A stretch of DNA of 64,000 nt from Hymenopus coronatus (lineage: Eukaryota > Arthropoda > Insecta > Mantodea > Hymenopodidae), in the NCBI GenBank assembly GCA_030762935.1, contig CM060900.1, positions 397,375,132 to 397,439,131 of the forward strand. The letters run 5' to 3'. Every line of letters starts with the position of its first letter. Position 1 is the first letter of the stretch. Under the pieces are notes generated by a model, which was given only the letters and a program-made list of their open reading frames with translations, did not search any database and was not told where the DNA came from. Below, one piece after another: positions 12,480 through 23,339 of this stretch. The translations under genes were made by a program, and so were the position numbers.

Positions 12480-14125
12480 GTAGTATTCATGCCAACTGAA
12501 ATTATATACCAGGTTTGGTATTTAACGGACTTTTCAGTTTACAGTTATGGTATTCATAGACACACGAAAACGGAGTTGCTTGTAAAAATGCTGCTTTAGG
12601 TTCAGAAGGACTTAAAATATATATTTCCTGAGAAATAAAGACACTGAAACTTTGGGTGGAATGCAATAGTTGCTCCAAGTACCTACGTAATTTATACATT
12701 GTATACATTACAGTGCAATTGGACGATGATAACTAGAGAGAGCACATGGGGTAACGTTTGAGGCATTAAGCATTAGCAGCGCTACCCGGACTGATGACGT
12801 CAGAAACAAGGGTGGGTTCGGTACACTCACTGTCACCGCACAGTCTAGTGAGGCGAGACTACGTAATTAAGCTTTTCTTTCTGTTTTTGCTTTGTTCAAC
12901 TGTGTGCCAAAACTACTCGTAAGATATTCTGCCAAGTATCGCAAATTTAGAAGAATATGAATCAGAGTTCATGTTTACTGAAGATGCGGAGAGAAAATCT
13001 TTCAAATGTATATTGTTGTACATCGCATTAAATGTTACCATGATGATAAAGATTAAAGTAGTAAACCATAGATTGAATACTTACTCTATCAACAAGCCAC
13101 AAAGAATGCGTACAAATAACGTAAATATGCACATGCATTAACATATGCGTTACATTATACTGCTGTAATGTCATAGGTTAAATGAGCTATAAATAAACAC
13201 TTAATTTACATTTCCGTGTTTGTGCGTAAGCGTTTACCGGAACATAAAATGCAACCTCGAAACATTTTATGCTACAAAGGCTCAGTGGCTTTGTTTTGTC
13301 TTCGCTGCTCAAAAATTGGACCGCAGAGCATGTGCTACTTTTATAGGAAACGTGCAGGGCACTTCAGTCTTTACCTACTCCAAATACGCTCTGTACTGAC
13401 AACCTTTGAGGGATCGCATTAATTGGCAGAAACCACTTCTGTTGTTTGATAACTCACTGTGCTTTTTCACTTTGGACTAATCTATGCATGTCTGGCTGTC
13501 TCCGCTGTAAAGCTTATATTAGAGGACATTTACAATTCTCGCCCCTTTCTGGCAACCATTTTCCTTCCCCCCTTACGCATGTACTTTACAGATTGGGAGT
13601 AAATAGGTGCTTTTTTGACATCCGCAATAAAACTGCTTTTTTACTCAGAGGTAATAAACTTTTTATAGCTAACTCGCACAGTACACTGATTTAATGATTT
13701 GCTTTTTATAACCCTATATTGAAAAGCCATTTTTATTTTTAAAGCGCATCACAGTTTACAGAGAGCTGTTTTCCTTGCTGGATTAATGCATCAGAGCCTC
13801 AACACACAATAAAAGTGATTGCCCATACTCGGCTAAACGCTTACAGCAGTGTAAGTCAAAAGGTTTGTAAAGCTTTGGAAATTTCTAATAGATATTTTAC
13901 TCCTTTTTATAAACTACATGTCACGCACAGCGCATAAACAGCCAATAAAGAAAATTAACAGGATAGAATCCGTCTTGTTTTAGCTAGTATGGATAAAAAT
14001 AACCGGAAAATCTCTTTACTGATAAAATACCTAAGTAAACATTAATACGCCATAGTTTTGTTTCTGTGTCTTAATTATAAATTCATATAATATTATTTGT
14101 GCCCTGATATGCCAGACTGCTGTGT
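12480..14125. other. No recognised gene
   Basis: AT-rich sequence. The frames at 13216-13422 and 13446-13694 match no family I know. Nothing else is supported. Confidence 0.5.
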
Positions 14126-14129
14126 CGCA

Positions 14130-14345
14130 ATGCTTTTATCTGCTAACGTGTGAGGCTTGCATTAGGGAATTCCGGGATCGATTCCCGGCAACCCCACACT
14201 GGTATCATTGGGTTTGTCGTGGTTTTTTCCCTGGTTGACAAGGCTAATGCTGGGGGGATGTGGTCTGCCAGACTCTCCTTTCCCACACTCCCTATCATTT
14301 ATTTTCTCTTTCATGTTCCAGGTGTGCTTTCACTTTCTGCAGTGT
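14130..14345 (+). repeat. SINE-like repeat, family D
   Basis: The head contains 'gtgtgaggcttgcatt' and a strong B box 'gggatcgattcccggc'. The body has a T-rich block ('gtggttttttccctgg'), 'gacaaggctaatgctggggg' and a tail with 'catttattttctctttcatg'. The blocks 'ggctaatg' and 'catttattt' recur in the copy at 29253-29700. A 144-codon frame here is repeat-derived, not a gene. A family B SINE follows after about 25 bases. Confidence 0.65.
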
Positions 14346-14371
14346 TGACGATGCCGTACAGACGGCGGTAT

Positions 14372-14620
14372 TGGCGCGGTGGTCGAGTGGCTAGAACATT
14401 TCGCCTCTCACTTAGACGGACTGAGTTTGATCCCAAACGACCGCATATGAGATTTGTGATGGACAAAGCGACACAAGGACCGGGATTTCTCCGGGTTTTC
14501 CAGTTTTCCCCGCCATCGCATTCCACCGGTGCTCCATCTTCATTCCATATATCACCAGTGTCAACGCCTGCGGTACCATGGTAGTAAAAACGGTCGTTAA
14601 ACACTCTCAAACAAAAATAA
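14372..14620 (+). repeat. SINE family B, full-length
   Basis: The tRNA-like head begins 'ggcgcggtggtcgagtgg', which covers an A box, and has a B box near 'gtttgatcccaaacg'. The GC-rich hairpin core follows, then the B-type tail: 'ggtgctccatcttcattcc', 'tgcggtaccatggtagtaaa' and an A-rich end. The minus-strand copy at 24979-25211 matches it along its length and defines the family edges. Confidence 0.85.
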
Positions 14621-14629
14621 ATCAAAACA

Positions 14630-14905
14630 GTTGCCTAAGCCGTAGAGATAGCAAAATTCTTCATAACCAAAGAATACAAAATATGTGACATGGATGGGGA
14701 AGATCATGCACTTTCCTCCTGGAGCAGGTTGGTTACGCTTGGGTGCAATATGCAATGCCACTGTGCTTTGAGAGCAAGCTGTCGTCAGGACTGGATCAGG
14801 TGTTTGGATCAACTGGCAGGAGGCGTAAGGATTATGCTATAACCTTCACCTATATTGCATACCTATGGGTTTTACCTATCACGCTCGCCCTCCAGACGGG
14901 TTCTG
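14630..14905. other. No recognised feature
   Basis: Unique-looking sequence between a SINE and a tandem array. No domain, head or repeat was recognised. Confidence 0.4.
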
Positions 14906-14916
14906 AGGTCTAGCTT

Positions 14917-15178
14917 GAATACGCGCGAGTGCTATGACCCAAACGAGTCCAGCTGAAAGACTTTAGTGGCTATATTACCTTCTGGAACCACTGAAGACCA
15001 GAATACGCGCGAGTGCTGGGACCCAAACGAGTCGAGCTGAAAGAGTCCTCTCTAGAGGTTATATTTCCTTCTGGAACCACTGAAGACCAGAATACGCGCG
15101 AGTGCTGGGACCCAAACGAGTCGAGCTGAAAGAGTCCTCTCTAGAGGCTATATTACCTTCTGAAACCACTTAAGACCA
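14917..15178. repeat. Three-unit tandem repeat, 84-89 bp
   Basis: Units start with 'gaatacgcgcgagtgct' at 14917, 15001 and 15090. Unit lengths are 84, 89 and 89 bases; units 2 and 3 are nearly identical and unit 1 lacks five bases. A fourth start ('aaatacgcg') is cut off at about 15179, where mariner-related sequence begins a few bases later. Each unit ends 'accact.aagacca'. Confidence 0.95.
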
Positions 15179-15184
15179 AAATAC

Positions 15185-15560
15185 GCGATTAAAGGCCGAA
15201 TTTAACAAAGAAGAAGGTTATCTTACACAAGACAATGCTCGCGCTCAAATATTTGTTGTGATGGTTAAAATCAACGAAATGGGATACGATTTTCTGCCAC
15301 ATCCACCTTATCCCGCCAACTCGCCCCATCAGACTTCCATTTGTTCTCTAAACTGAGAAAGTTCCTTTGTTGAAAGACACTTTGTCTAAGAACAATTTAC
15401 AAATGACTCGTATAATACGAATGTTGTGCAGAAAACTGCATTAATTAAATGCAAAAAGTCTAGGCTTGAGATGTTTAACATAATTAGCAAGAAAATGTTG
15501 AAACGACTTTACTAAACTCGAAGTTCATAATAAAGGCATTCTGAAAATATGATCTGTTTA
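15185..15560 (+). pseudogene. Mariner transposase, C-terminal fragment
   Basis: The plus strand encodes a Q-D-N-A-R-A motif (catalytic Asp codon at 15231), then V-K-I-N-E-M-G-Y-D-F-L-P-H-P-P-Y. After a frameshift it continues L-A-P-S-D-F-H-L-F-S-K-L-R-K-F. The D-N-A-x-x-H/Q and H-P-P-Y...L-A-P-S-D motifs are characteristic of mariner transposases of the mauritiana/SETMAR type. The N-terminal half is absent. The fragment directly follows the tandem array. Confidence 0.8.
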
Positions 15561-15564
15561 CAGT

Positions 15565-16040
15565 GGTATCATAAATGTCGGTACTAAGCTTCATAATTCT
15601 AAGATGATAAGTTACACAGTAACATGAATTTTCTTGCAGAAAGAGGCTTTTTACCTATGCCCCATTTATACATGTCCAGTACGGTTAATGGTGAAGTTTC
15701 TGTACAAGTTAGCTCCGTTAGACCATGCGCCTTAGGTATATGTTTCTCTCAGACTTAACAGTACAGAGGGTTGCGTACCAGAATGGGGTATTAGCGAATC
15801 GTATGCCAACACTATTGAGCAGTGTTCTTGGTAGTTGAACTGATTCATGTTAAGCTGTGAGTCTTTAATACGCCATAGAATTCTTCCCATCTATTTTAGG
15901 TTAGCCTTTTTAGGGCATTTTGGATACAGTGGAATTGTTTGAAAAATGTAATAACTACTCCTGTATCGACGATTACTATTTACACAAACATTTTGTTAAA
16001 CTTGTTTTGCATTTAATGAAGATAGACTCTCACATAAACT
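15565..16040. other. No recognised feature
   Basis: AT-rich sequence without recognisable coding or repeat content. Confidence 0.4.
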
Positions 16041-16043
16041 CTT

Positions 16044-16259
16044 TTGTACATAGTATGCAATATAAAGCTGATATATAAGGTATTAGGGGTATGATGCGCA
16101 GACTTCAACGGCAATTTACTGACGTAAACATGAAACAGTACCATTTTCTTCTTGTACATAGTATGCAATATAAAGCTGATATTTAAGGTATTAGGGGTAT
16201 GATGCGCAGACTTCAACGGCAATTTACTGACGTAAACATGAAACAGTACCATTTTCTTC
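16044..16259. repeat. Tandem duplication, two 108-bp units
   Basis: Units 16044-16151 and 16152-16259 differ at one visible site ('gatatataag' versus 'gatatttaag'). Because 108 is a multiple of three, the minus strand keeps an open frame through both copies and shows a repeated peptide; this is a by-product of the duplication. Confidence 0.95.
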
Positions 16260-16639
16260 TACAGAGCATGGTTACATAAATAAAAAATAGAACTGGGAAA
16301 ATGTCTCATTACGAATATGTCACCACTCCTTTATCATTTACTTCTGCAATTACCGTAGCAAGGTAGAGCTAAAAATATGAGTTATTCGTATTTTTACCAT
16401 ATTTTGCCAACATAAATCGTTTAGCCACAAAATGATATTAAATAAATGGATTCTAGCGTGTCTACAGGAACAAAGCCGTGGTCATTCTCTTGACAACTAC
16501 GTGACATGCTGTGGAGCGGAAGGCCAGGAAGTACCTAATGTCGTACCCCGACATCTTGCACAAGACTTGGCTCTATCAGTGCTTCAGATGTGTTAAATGC
16601 ATTCAGAACCATGGTAGTCTTTACAAATTAAGAGTATCG

Positions 16640-16881
16640 AAATATGCTCTTTGCTTATGGCAAAACTTAATCCCTTAGGTTATTATTTCTGGGGATATTT
16701 GAAGAGTAAAGTGTACCATGACGAGGTTGGTACCGTTGATGACCTTGGTACACGTGTGTTTGAAGCAGTCTTTGAGATTGCGCAGAACGCAGAAGCTCTA
16801 GCAAGGGTAGGGAAAAATTTGCTAAGAAAATGCGATGCCTGCATAGGTTCTAACGGAGCACTTTTTGAGCATCTAGTGTAA
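16640..16881 (+). pseudogene. Tc1/mariner-superfamily transposase, C-terminal fragment
   Basis: The open frame ends N-P-L-G-Y-Y-F-W-G-Y-L-K-S-K-V-Y-H, then G-T-V-D-D-L-x-x-R-V-F-E-A-V, then C-I-G-S-N-G-A-L-F-E-H-L-V and a TAA stop at 16879-16881. The Y-F-W-G-Y-L-K-S/K-V-Y block just after the last catalytic position and the G-G/A-x-F-E-H-L end are typical of insect IS630/Tc1/mariner-like elements. The catalytic DDE residues are missing upstream, where sequence from about 16440 is not readable as transposase. Likely a 5'-decayed or internally deleted copy. Confidence 0.8.
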
Positions 16882-16949
16882 ATGCAGATATATTGCAGAT
16901 CTTGCTGTTATTGACTTTTAATAAATTCCCTGTTTAGAAAGGATATGAC

Positions 16950-17835
16950 TCTGATTTAATTATTCCACGATACACCTGAATGACTATTTTCATAATTCAC
17001 ATTTGAGTTTGCTTGACTTTTTATCACTAGACTAAATTTTATTCCGCAGCCTCTTACGCAGCTGTTAGTTCAGGTCGGTCTTGTGAATACAGTCGGAAAG
17101 CTTGAAACAAAATCACCCCACTCCTCGTTAATGGCAGTAGCTGATAATAAACACACAGGCGCGTGACGAACCGCATATTGAGCACAAACCAAAACAAATG
17201 ATTGGTCTGGTCACAAATCATAACAAAACATTCGACTCCTAAGTCCTACTCTGTCGTAAGAATGTGCAGTTAATGTATTCAATAATGCTGAATTATCTGT
17301 TATCTTTCAAGATACATGAAGTTGTTAGAGGACTTTATTATTCGTCATATTTGGATCTACCAGCACGCGATTTCTGCACATTCATACCCCTAACACCATG
17401 TAGATCAGGACCATTGCTTTCATTCCGTCTGTATCTTTTAAATAGGTTCACCGTAAGGGTGAAAAATAACTATGGCCGTTTACCCGTTTTTTTATTCACG
17501 TTTGAAGATATACTTGTAGCGCTATATACAGCATACACTACACGGAAGATATATCGTGACACAAAATTTAATTAATAGGTACGTTTAATTACTTGAGACT
17601 GAATTTGCAGTTGCTTTTGATAGGACATGGTTAATTGCCTGGTTTTCTTTCAAAGATAAAACAAAAGGAATGTGGGGAGTACTGTCACATCAACTACTCC
17701 TATAGTTTGTTGATGGTGCTATACCAGCAGACTCCCAGGAAAATCGTAAATTTCTAAGTAAATATGTGGAATAGCAAGGACACGTGTGACTGGTGATTTT
17801 GAAAACGTGTTTTATGCGGTCGTGTTCATGTCTCG
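16950..17835. other. No recognised gene
   Basis: The frame at 17264-17575 (103 codons, +) resembles nothing I know. AT-rich filler otherwise. Confidence 0.45.
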
Positions 17836-17839
17836 CAAG

Positions 17840-18320
17840 GGGAAAAGAAAGATTTTGAGCACTGCGAGACCCATTATGCTGTGTGCAACCTCCGACAGGA
17901 AAGGATAAGATAAATGATCCGGTGTTTTTGCTGGGACCAAATAGCGGCAGGTGCGGATATTGAAGGACCCCTAAAGTTTATAGACGGAGACACTCTTGCA
18001 GTCACCTCCTGACGAACAGGTCCGAACTGACCTGGTCCCGTACAAGAACAAGATGAAACAGTTACATATCTACTACACCCACACGTTATCGAGTGGTCTA
18101 TAAAAGCTCCATACCCCAAATGTGATATGAAATGAAATGATGAGGAATTAGGCGCCGGAAAAAATGTTGGTATTAGAAAATACACACCAGAATTCGCCTG
18201 GCGACAAGGGAAAACCATAAAATAGCCAAGTCAGAGTGGGCAGTTAATGAAGATCGAACCTGCAACCTTTCGAATGCGGTGCACAGACGAAACTGCCTGA
18301 GCCGTCTCTCTCCCTTAAAT
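17840..18320 (-). repeat. SINE-like repeat, family H, diverged
   Basis: The best part is at 18190-18320: on the minus strand a tRNA-like head with a B-box-like 'ggttcgatcttcatt', near 'gccaagtcagagtgggcag' on the plus strand. The same 'cagagtgggc' context before a B box occurs in the 25.8, 38.5 and 58.3 kb repeats. The region 17840-18090 is assigned only by position and GC content. Confidence 0.4.
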
Positions 18321-18359
18321 GGTGTTGAAGTTCTGTTTGCCACTTTCTGGTTCAATAGG

Positions 18360-18640
18360 ATTTACAAATTAACATAAATAGAACTTGAAACCTTACATAA
18401 TATTTTCTTGATTAACTGCATGAAAAAACCTAAAGCTCCTGGCCTAAACTATGGTAAAAGCCGTTATAAGAAGCATATGTAAAATGAAATGTAAATATTA
18501 CATTTTGAGGGACTAACCTGCAAAAACCTCTTCGTTGGGAAGAAATTTTGTATACGGATAAACCATAAGAGATAAAGAAAAACTTGCTGCAGAAAAATTC
18601 TAGGTCTCTTTAAAACACAATTTATTTCTAATAATTGTTT
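18360..18640 (+). repeat. Fragment of interspersed family R
   Basis: Shares with the other R copies the block 'aaaccataagagataaa' (18554-18570) followed by 'cttgctgcag'. The equivalents are 'accgtaagagataga' near 33538 and 'aaccgtaagagatgga' near 49846. The rest is too diverged to align by eye. Confidence 0.4.
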
Positions 18641-18649
18641 GTACCATCA

Positions 18650-19655
18650 GCCGTTTCAGAGATGTCCGTTGTTATTGGATTGAATGTTTCATTCATTTGT
18701 CGCTTTTAAGATGCCTCGTTTGTTCTCGCGTAGTCATGAAAAAAATGTAATTTCAGCATACTAGGGCCCAACTACTCCTATTTGATTTGGGCAATTACTC
18801 CTTCTAGGATTAAAAGAGTTGCAGCACTCCACGGGGCTATTTCAAGTAAGTGGGGAACTGGCTGAGGGACCTTCGTTTTACCACTCTTGCTTATCGAAGA
18901 AAAGGGGGCGGGTCGCGCTCATTGAGAGGTGTGAAACTAAGGTATCTATCGCTAGTTCCCTATTGGGCGGTTTTAACTTTAAATATTACTTACCGTTGAA
19001 TGCTGCAAACTCTTTTAAAGTATAAGGGAGTATCTATCATGCCAAGTACGGGTAAGTAAACCGCTTTTAAAGAAATGATTCGGTTTCCGGTGTCCCCCTT
19101 GTACTTACAGCGGAAATATGTAATGCAACGATTTGTGCAATAAGATATATGGATTAAAACATAAGTTTTCGCAATATAAGATTAAACGATAGTTGGTAGA
19201 AAAAGTGGTGTGAATGTATCACATCTGGTTTATTTCTTCATTCTTTTAGGTTGAATGATGTTCTAGCAGCTATTGTGTCGCCCAGAAAGAGTTACACTGA
19301 CGAGCTAATCCTAAAGTGAACAACGATGGGCAGGCAGGTGTAGCAATGATGAAAGAAGCCGTGACCGAGTTTCTTGCTTGTGACAGTCGGAAAGATATTT
19401 AAAGCGAATGTTTAGATAGACTGGCTTGTTTCTCTCACAAAGTTGAAGCTACTGTAATATTCTGATTTACGTGTACTAGAATGTTGTGAAACCGAATGTG
19501 TTTTATCAGTTCGTTCAATAAATGTTTCATTAAGTTAGTAAAAGAAGATAATGGGTCTAAATATTGCATAATAAAATATACATGAGAAACAAAAGCATGG
19601 TGACTAAGTAGGAACGGAGGAGCACAACTCCCTATCTGCGATACCATGGTGGATT
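18650..19655. other. No recognised gene
   Basis: A GC-richer patch at about 18820-18980 has no partner in the window and no recognisable domain. The rest is AT-rich. Confidence 0.4.
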
Positions 19656-19659
19656 AACT

Positions 19660-20110
19660 AGCTACACTTTCTGGGAGGCGGGGATGAGTTGAAGAGACGT
19701 AGGAGGTACCATGCATGCTGGCAGGCCCAAAGGGACAATCAGAAATTCCTAACATTTCCACTTTAAACACTGGCGCATCATTGAGATCAATCCCAAGAGG
19801 GCAAGCAGCGTCCTTAGCAGGTGAGAGAGCTCACTCTGTCATTTTTGCAGAGCCTAAACAACTGCACCGTATGCTCGGTACCACTAACACCGTAGGACCT
19901 GAAAGCACATCTAAAAATGAAAGGGAAATTGCATTAGAAGAAATGAGGGAAAAGAGAATCGTGGTATAGTACACCACTTTGGCATTTTCCTTGGCGACCG
20001 GGGTAAAACCACGAAAAATACTGCGGACAAAGTGATGGTCAACGGGTATGAACAAAGGGCCTTCCGAATGCGACCTCTCGCCTTACAGTGGAGCCATCTC
20101 GCTCAGTTCG
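19660..20110 (-). repeat. SINE-like repeat, family H
   Basis: Shares an ordered set of blocks with the copy at 25790-26190. These include 'cctaacatttcc', a purine-rich 'gaaatgagggaaa(a/g)gagaat', 'agtacacca...ctttggc' and, at the head end, 'ccttccgaatgcga'. The tRNA-like head is at the high-coordinate end, so the element runs on the minus strand. B box is decayed in this copy. Predicted short frames across it are repeat shadows. Confidence 0.65.
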
Positions 20111-20119
20111 TGACTAAGA

Positions 20120-21100
20120 TCCTACAAGCCATTAACATGAAAATTCCGACACATATTTCATTTGCCACATTAATATCTCAAATATGTGATACATTAATAA
20201 AAATTATTAGAACAATTGTTAAGAATATCACATGTGTTTTTTCAGGACACATGCTTTAGATATATTTTTTTCATCAATACCAGCGTTTCTTACCACAGAA
20301 ATAATGCTAGTTAATGTGACAAAAATCCACAAGTGCCGGTGACAGCTTTGTGTTATAGTGTTCACTGAAGCGTAGTATTTGCAGTCCACTTCAAATCAGT
20401 CGCCACTAAATCCGCATGGAAGTGGGTTCAGTTACGTAATATACTATTGCAGACAAGAGGACTGAAACACTAGAATTTAAAGCAAGTTTTTGAGGCAGTC
20501 AAAATCACACGAGAAACAAACAAGCACATATTTTCGAATATCTTGTATAAATGGCCCGCATAACCTTTGGTGTACCTATATATAAACCTGCAATAGGGAA
20601 CACTTCATGAATTGTCAATATCATGAAAAGATTTTATATGATAGATTGCATGTGTACTTAGTCTTATATTTGTTTCTAAAGACACTTTAGTACGAGTTCT
20701 ATGAATTCTCACGCGTGTAAAATTCAAAAAGAATGACGCTTTATAAAAATATGTATGATACACACCTTATTCGTCCTGCCACTATATCAAATAAATAAGT
20801 GTTACAAGCTTGCAAGTAAGTAGTTGTTTAGAACAGAGGGGGATACTTTCCTAAATGTTTCGTCTTGTATCTTGTTAAGACACTTCACACTTCATCATCA
20901 TCATTAGACATTTAACCGCTATATCACCATATTCACCACCATATTTCTGGACCACAGGTGGAAGATTCTACTTCTTGATAGACTTTCACTGGATTTCCTG
21001 TGGGTAAATTAATGCTAAACTCCAGTTATAGATATTACTGTAAGTAAATAAAGTAAACCAATGTTTTAAAAATTCTTTTTAATCGAATTCTGGACTAAAA
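20120..21100. other. AT-rich DNA with no recognised feature
   Basis: No frame, repeat or tRNA-like head could be supported. Confidence 0.5.
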
Positions 21101-21106
21101 TTTTGT

Positions 21107-21197
21107 TCAAAATCTTCTCGGGCTTCTAACCAGGTAAAAACTTGGCTTGACACCAACGTTTCGAAGAAGTGCATCTTCCTCGTCTTCAGGGTGAACT
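21107..21197 (-). repeat. 91-bp inverted repeat, left copy
   Basis: Reverse complement of 22635-22725 with 3 mismatches in 91 bases. Read on the minus strand it begins 'agttcaccctgaagac' at 21197, exactly at the predicted Inr of the upstream TATA promoter. It then contains an 8-bp stem-loop ('cgaggaag', loop 'atgca', 'cttcttcg') and 'aaacg'. An ATG within the loop opens a short frame of about 31 codons that runs out of the repeat. The other copy has a stop after 14 codons. Confidence 0.95.
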
Positions 21198-21262
21198 GAT
21201 GGATTGAGCTTGCGGAGACTGGTATTTATAAGAGCTGGAATGAAGCTAACGTCTAATTGGTT
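21198..21262 (-). promoter_or_regulatory. Candidate Pol II promoter (CCAAT, TATA, Inr)
   Basis: On the minus strand: 'ccaat' (complement of 21256-21260), 'tataaata' (complement of 21223-21230), and an Inr-like 'tcagtt' whose A lies at 21197. The spacing from the first T of the TATA element to that A is 33 bases, close to the usual 30-31. The predicted start falls on the first base of the 91-bp inverted repeat. That coincidence supports a real promoter, but no transcript evidence is available. Confidence 0.5.
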
Positions 21263-21264
21263 CG

Positions 21265-22237
21265 CGTGATATTATGGGTTTTTTTTTTCCGAGTGGAGGA
21301 AAAATCTACCTTATAGACTACCCGGGCACGTCCGGAGTGTCGGGTTCTGCCACGTGGCCCTACCGACTTAAAAACCTCCACCGGTGCTAGAGTGGATAGG
21401 GAGAAGGATCTCTGCGGAACCGCTGTTGCACCCGCGTAGTACTGGTAGTAATAACTGGCCCGCTGTGCGGCCGCCAGAGGAGATATTGGGTGCCGGCAGG
21501 CAGGCTTGGCCTAGGCCTAGCCTGCCCCCTGGCGAATTTCAGGAGATTTGGAAGGAGAATTTAGGAGTAGGTTAATTGGACGAGTGGGAGGGAAATCGCG
21601 CTACCTAGAGTCAGCTAGGTCTTTGTGGGTGCTGCTTCGCTAGCGCTGCGTCTCTGAAACAAACTAACTTATTGTTAATCGTCTGTCCTAATACTATAAT
21701 CGCTTATTTTTAAGAGGTAATAGTTGAGGTCTGCCATAGGCTCCGTCTGTGAGTATATACTATGTATAGAGTTATATTAAGCTTAGCTTTTGTGTGAGTT
21801 CCGCCTATGTAGGCTTCGTCTTTGTGATATTTATCTATGTGTTATTATCTATCTTACGAGTAATACTATTACATTTACTATTACATATATACATGTGTTA
21901 TTATATTCAACCTAAGGCATCGTTAAAGTTTGTTAGATAAGTAAATATGATATTATCCGTCTTAGGTGTACGTCATTTAAAACCTCTAGGCATAGTCCAT
22001 TTTCTGAGCGTTGCCGTATAGAGTGCACACGTGGCTGGCTGCCTGCCTATCATATTGCAGGTGCGGACCCGTGCCACTCGCGGGGGGCCCTCTTCCCCCG
22101 GGACCGCCTTGGCTGGGTAAGCTTGCTGAAAAAGATGTAGTAATGTGTGTGCATGTGTGTGTGTTTGTTGTGATTGAGAGGCAGGAACTGGAAGGATTAT
22201 CGCAGTCAACTGCCCTACGCTGCACCAGATCTAGGTT
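21265..22237 (-). other. Interior of the inverted-repeat unit, likely 3' non-coding retroelement sequence
   Basis: Lies between the end of the RT fragment (22238) and the promoter. It includes a GC-rich block at about 21300-21560 and a (TG)-rich patch near 22145-22170. No coding sequence is recognisable. On the minus strand it follows the RT stop and could be the 3' UTR of the same retroelement plus adjacent material. Confidence 0.4.
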
Positions 22238-22634
22238 TTATACCCTAATCAGGGTGTCCAGGTATTCTTGTATGTTGATTTCAGGCTCTCCTATTCCGAT
22301 GGTTCTGTCAAAGAGTACCAGTGGGCGGGGGTGCTTATCGTGATCGGTGTCGTAATTTCCTAGATTTTGAATGAGCTCGTTGTAGTTATTGTTTTTGCGC
22401 TTATAAAGGTTGAATTCCAAGTGTTTTATGTATGTCTCGATGGAGCAGATTTTGAGTTACTCGTGCAGAGCCCACGTTGGTGCTACTGCTGGTAGTTTAG
22501 CTATAATGCGCAGTATACGGTTTTGCATTGTTTGTAGCCGTTTGATGTGTGTTTTGTCCGCATATCCCCATACGGGTGCGGCGTATGTTAATATTGGGTG
22601 AATCAATGTTTTATATAGTGTTAGTCCCATGCTA
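22238..22634 (-). pseudogene. Jockey-type non-LTR reverse transcriptase, C-terminal end
   Basis: On the minus strand the translation reads L-Y-K-T-L-I-H-P-I-L-T-Y-A-A-P-V-W-G-Y-A, then I-K-R-L-Q-T-M-Q-N-R-I-L-R-I-I, then a W-A-L-H-E motif. After a stop and frame change it continues to a terminal E-Y-L-D-T-L-I-R-V and stop near 22238. The Y-K-x-x-I-x-P-x-L-T-Y-A-x-P-V-W-G and R-L-Q-x-x-Q-N motifs mark the post-catalytic thumb region of jockey-clade RTs. The catalytic domain and all upstream sequence are missing. Homology starts directly at the edge of the right-hand inverted repeat (22635). Confidence 0.85.
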
Positions 22635-22725
22635 AGTTCACCCTGAAGACGAGGAAGATGCACTTATTCGAAACGTTTGTGTCAAGCCAAGTTTTTACCT
22701 GATTAGAAGCCCGAGAAGATTTTGA
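22635..22725 (+). repeat. 91-bp inverted repeat, right copy
   Basis: Matches the reverse complement of 21107-21197 at 88 of 91 positions. Its first base, 'a' of 'agttcaccc', abuts the truncated RT fragment. Its outer end runs to 'gattttga', after which similarity stops. One change weakens the hairpin stem ('cttattcg' for 'cttcttcg'). Confidence 0.95.
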
Positions 22726-22729
22726 ATTA

Positions 22730-23330
22730 ATACGTCGCCAGGAAAGCTTCAGTTCTTATTTTAAAATTTTGTTATTTGCAAGAAAATACTTTGTTCCTTT
22801 TTACTCAATAGCCCCTTCACAAACCGATCCAACACTTCCCTCACAAGTAATATTCTATAGATTATCGTGTCTAAATAAAAGCATACAAAATAATGTGGGG
22901 AGGGTAGAAGTAATTATGTAGCATGCAACGTTAACTTGGTTGTGAATGAAGCTGATTTAGCTGACACATTAATGGCGTCTTTGCATAAACCTGGCGTTCT
23001 CAATCTCAACCATTACATTTACCTACTTATGTGACCAAAATATGCGAATCCAACAGAAAAAACCAGATAGCATCTTTCCTTTCATCTGTTAGTTTATGTT
23101 TACACAAGTCTAACTTGGGACTCAAGCGTAGCTTACAGGTATACCGCACCACTAATTTTCATTAATGCTTTGTTTTACCAATGCACAATTACTGCGATAT
23201 GGAATAAAACATGGTGAAGTGTAGAACTGTTTTAAGTATACAGTAGTACTCATATCAAAACAGTATGTAAAATATGCAGGAAAATAATTTCGCACAATGT
23301 TAAGTCACAGAATTCAAGAAATTTAAAGAA
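22730..23330. other. No recognised feature
   Basis: AT-rich sequence with no frame or repeat I can support. Confidence 0.45.
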
Positions 23331-23339
23331 ACGTGGTAT

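Noticed and set aside
14150..14584. 144-codon plus-strand open frame
   Set aside because: Runs across a family D repeat and a family B SINE in tandem; no domain and no match outside the repeats.
16013..16252. Repeated-peptide gene on the minus strand
   Set aside because: Explained by a 108-bp tandem duplication; no homologue or start context.
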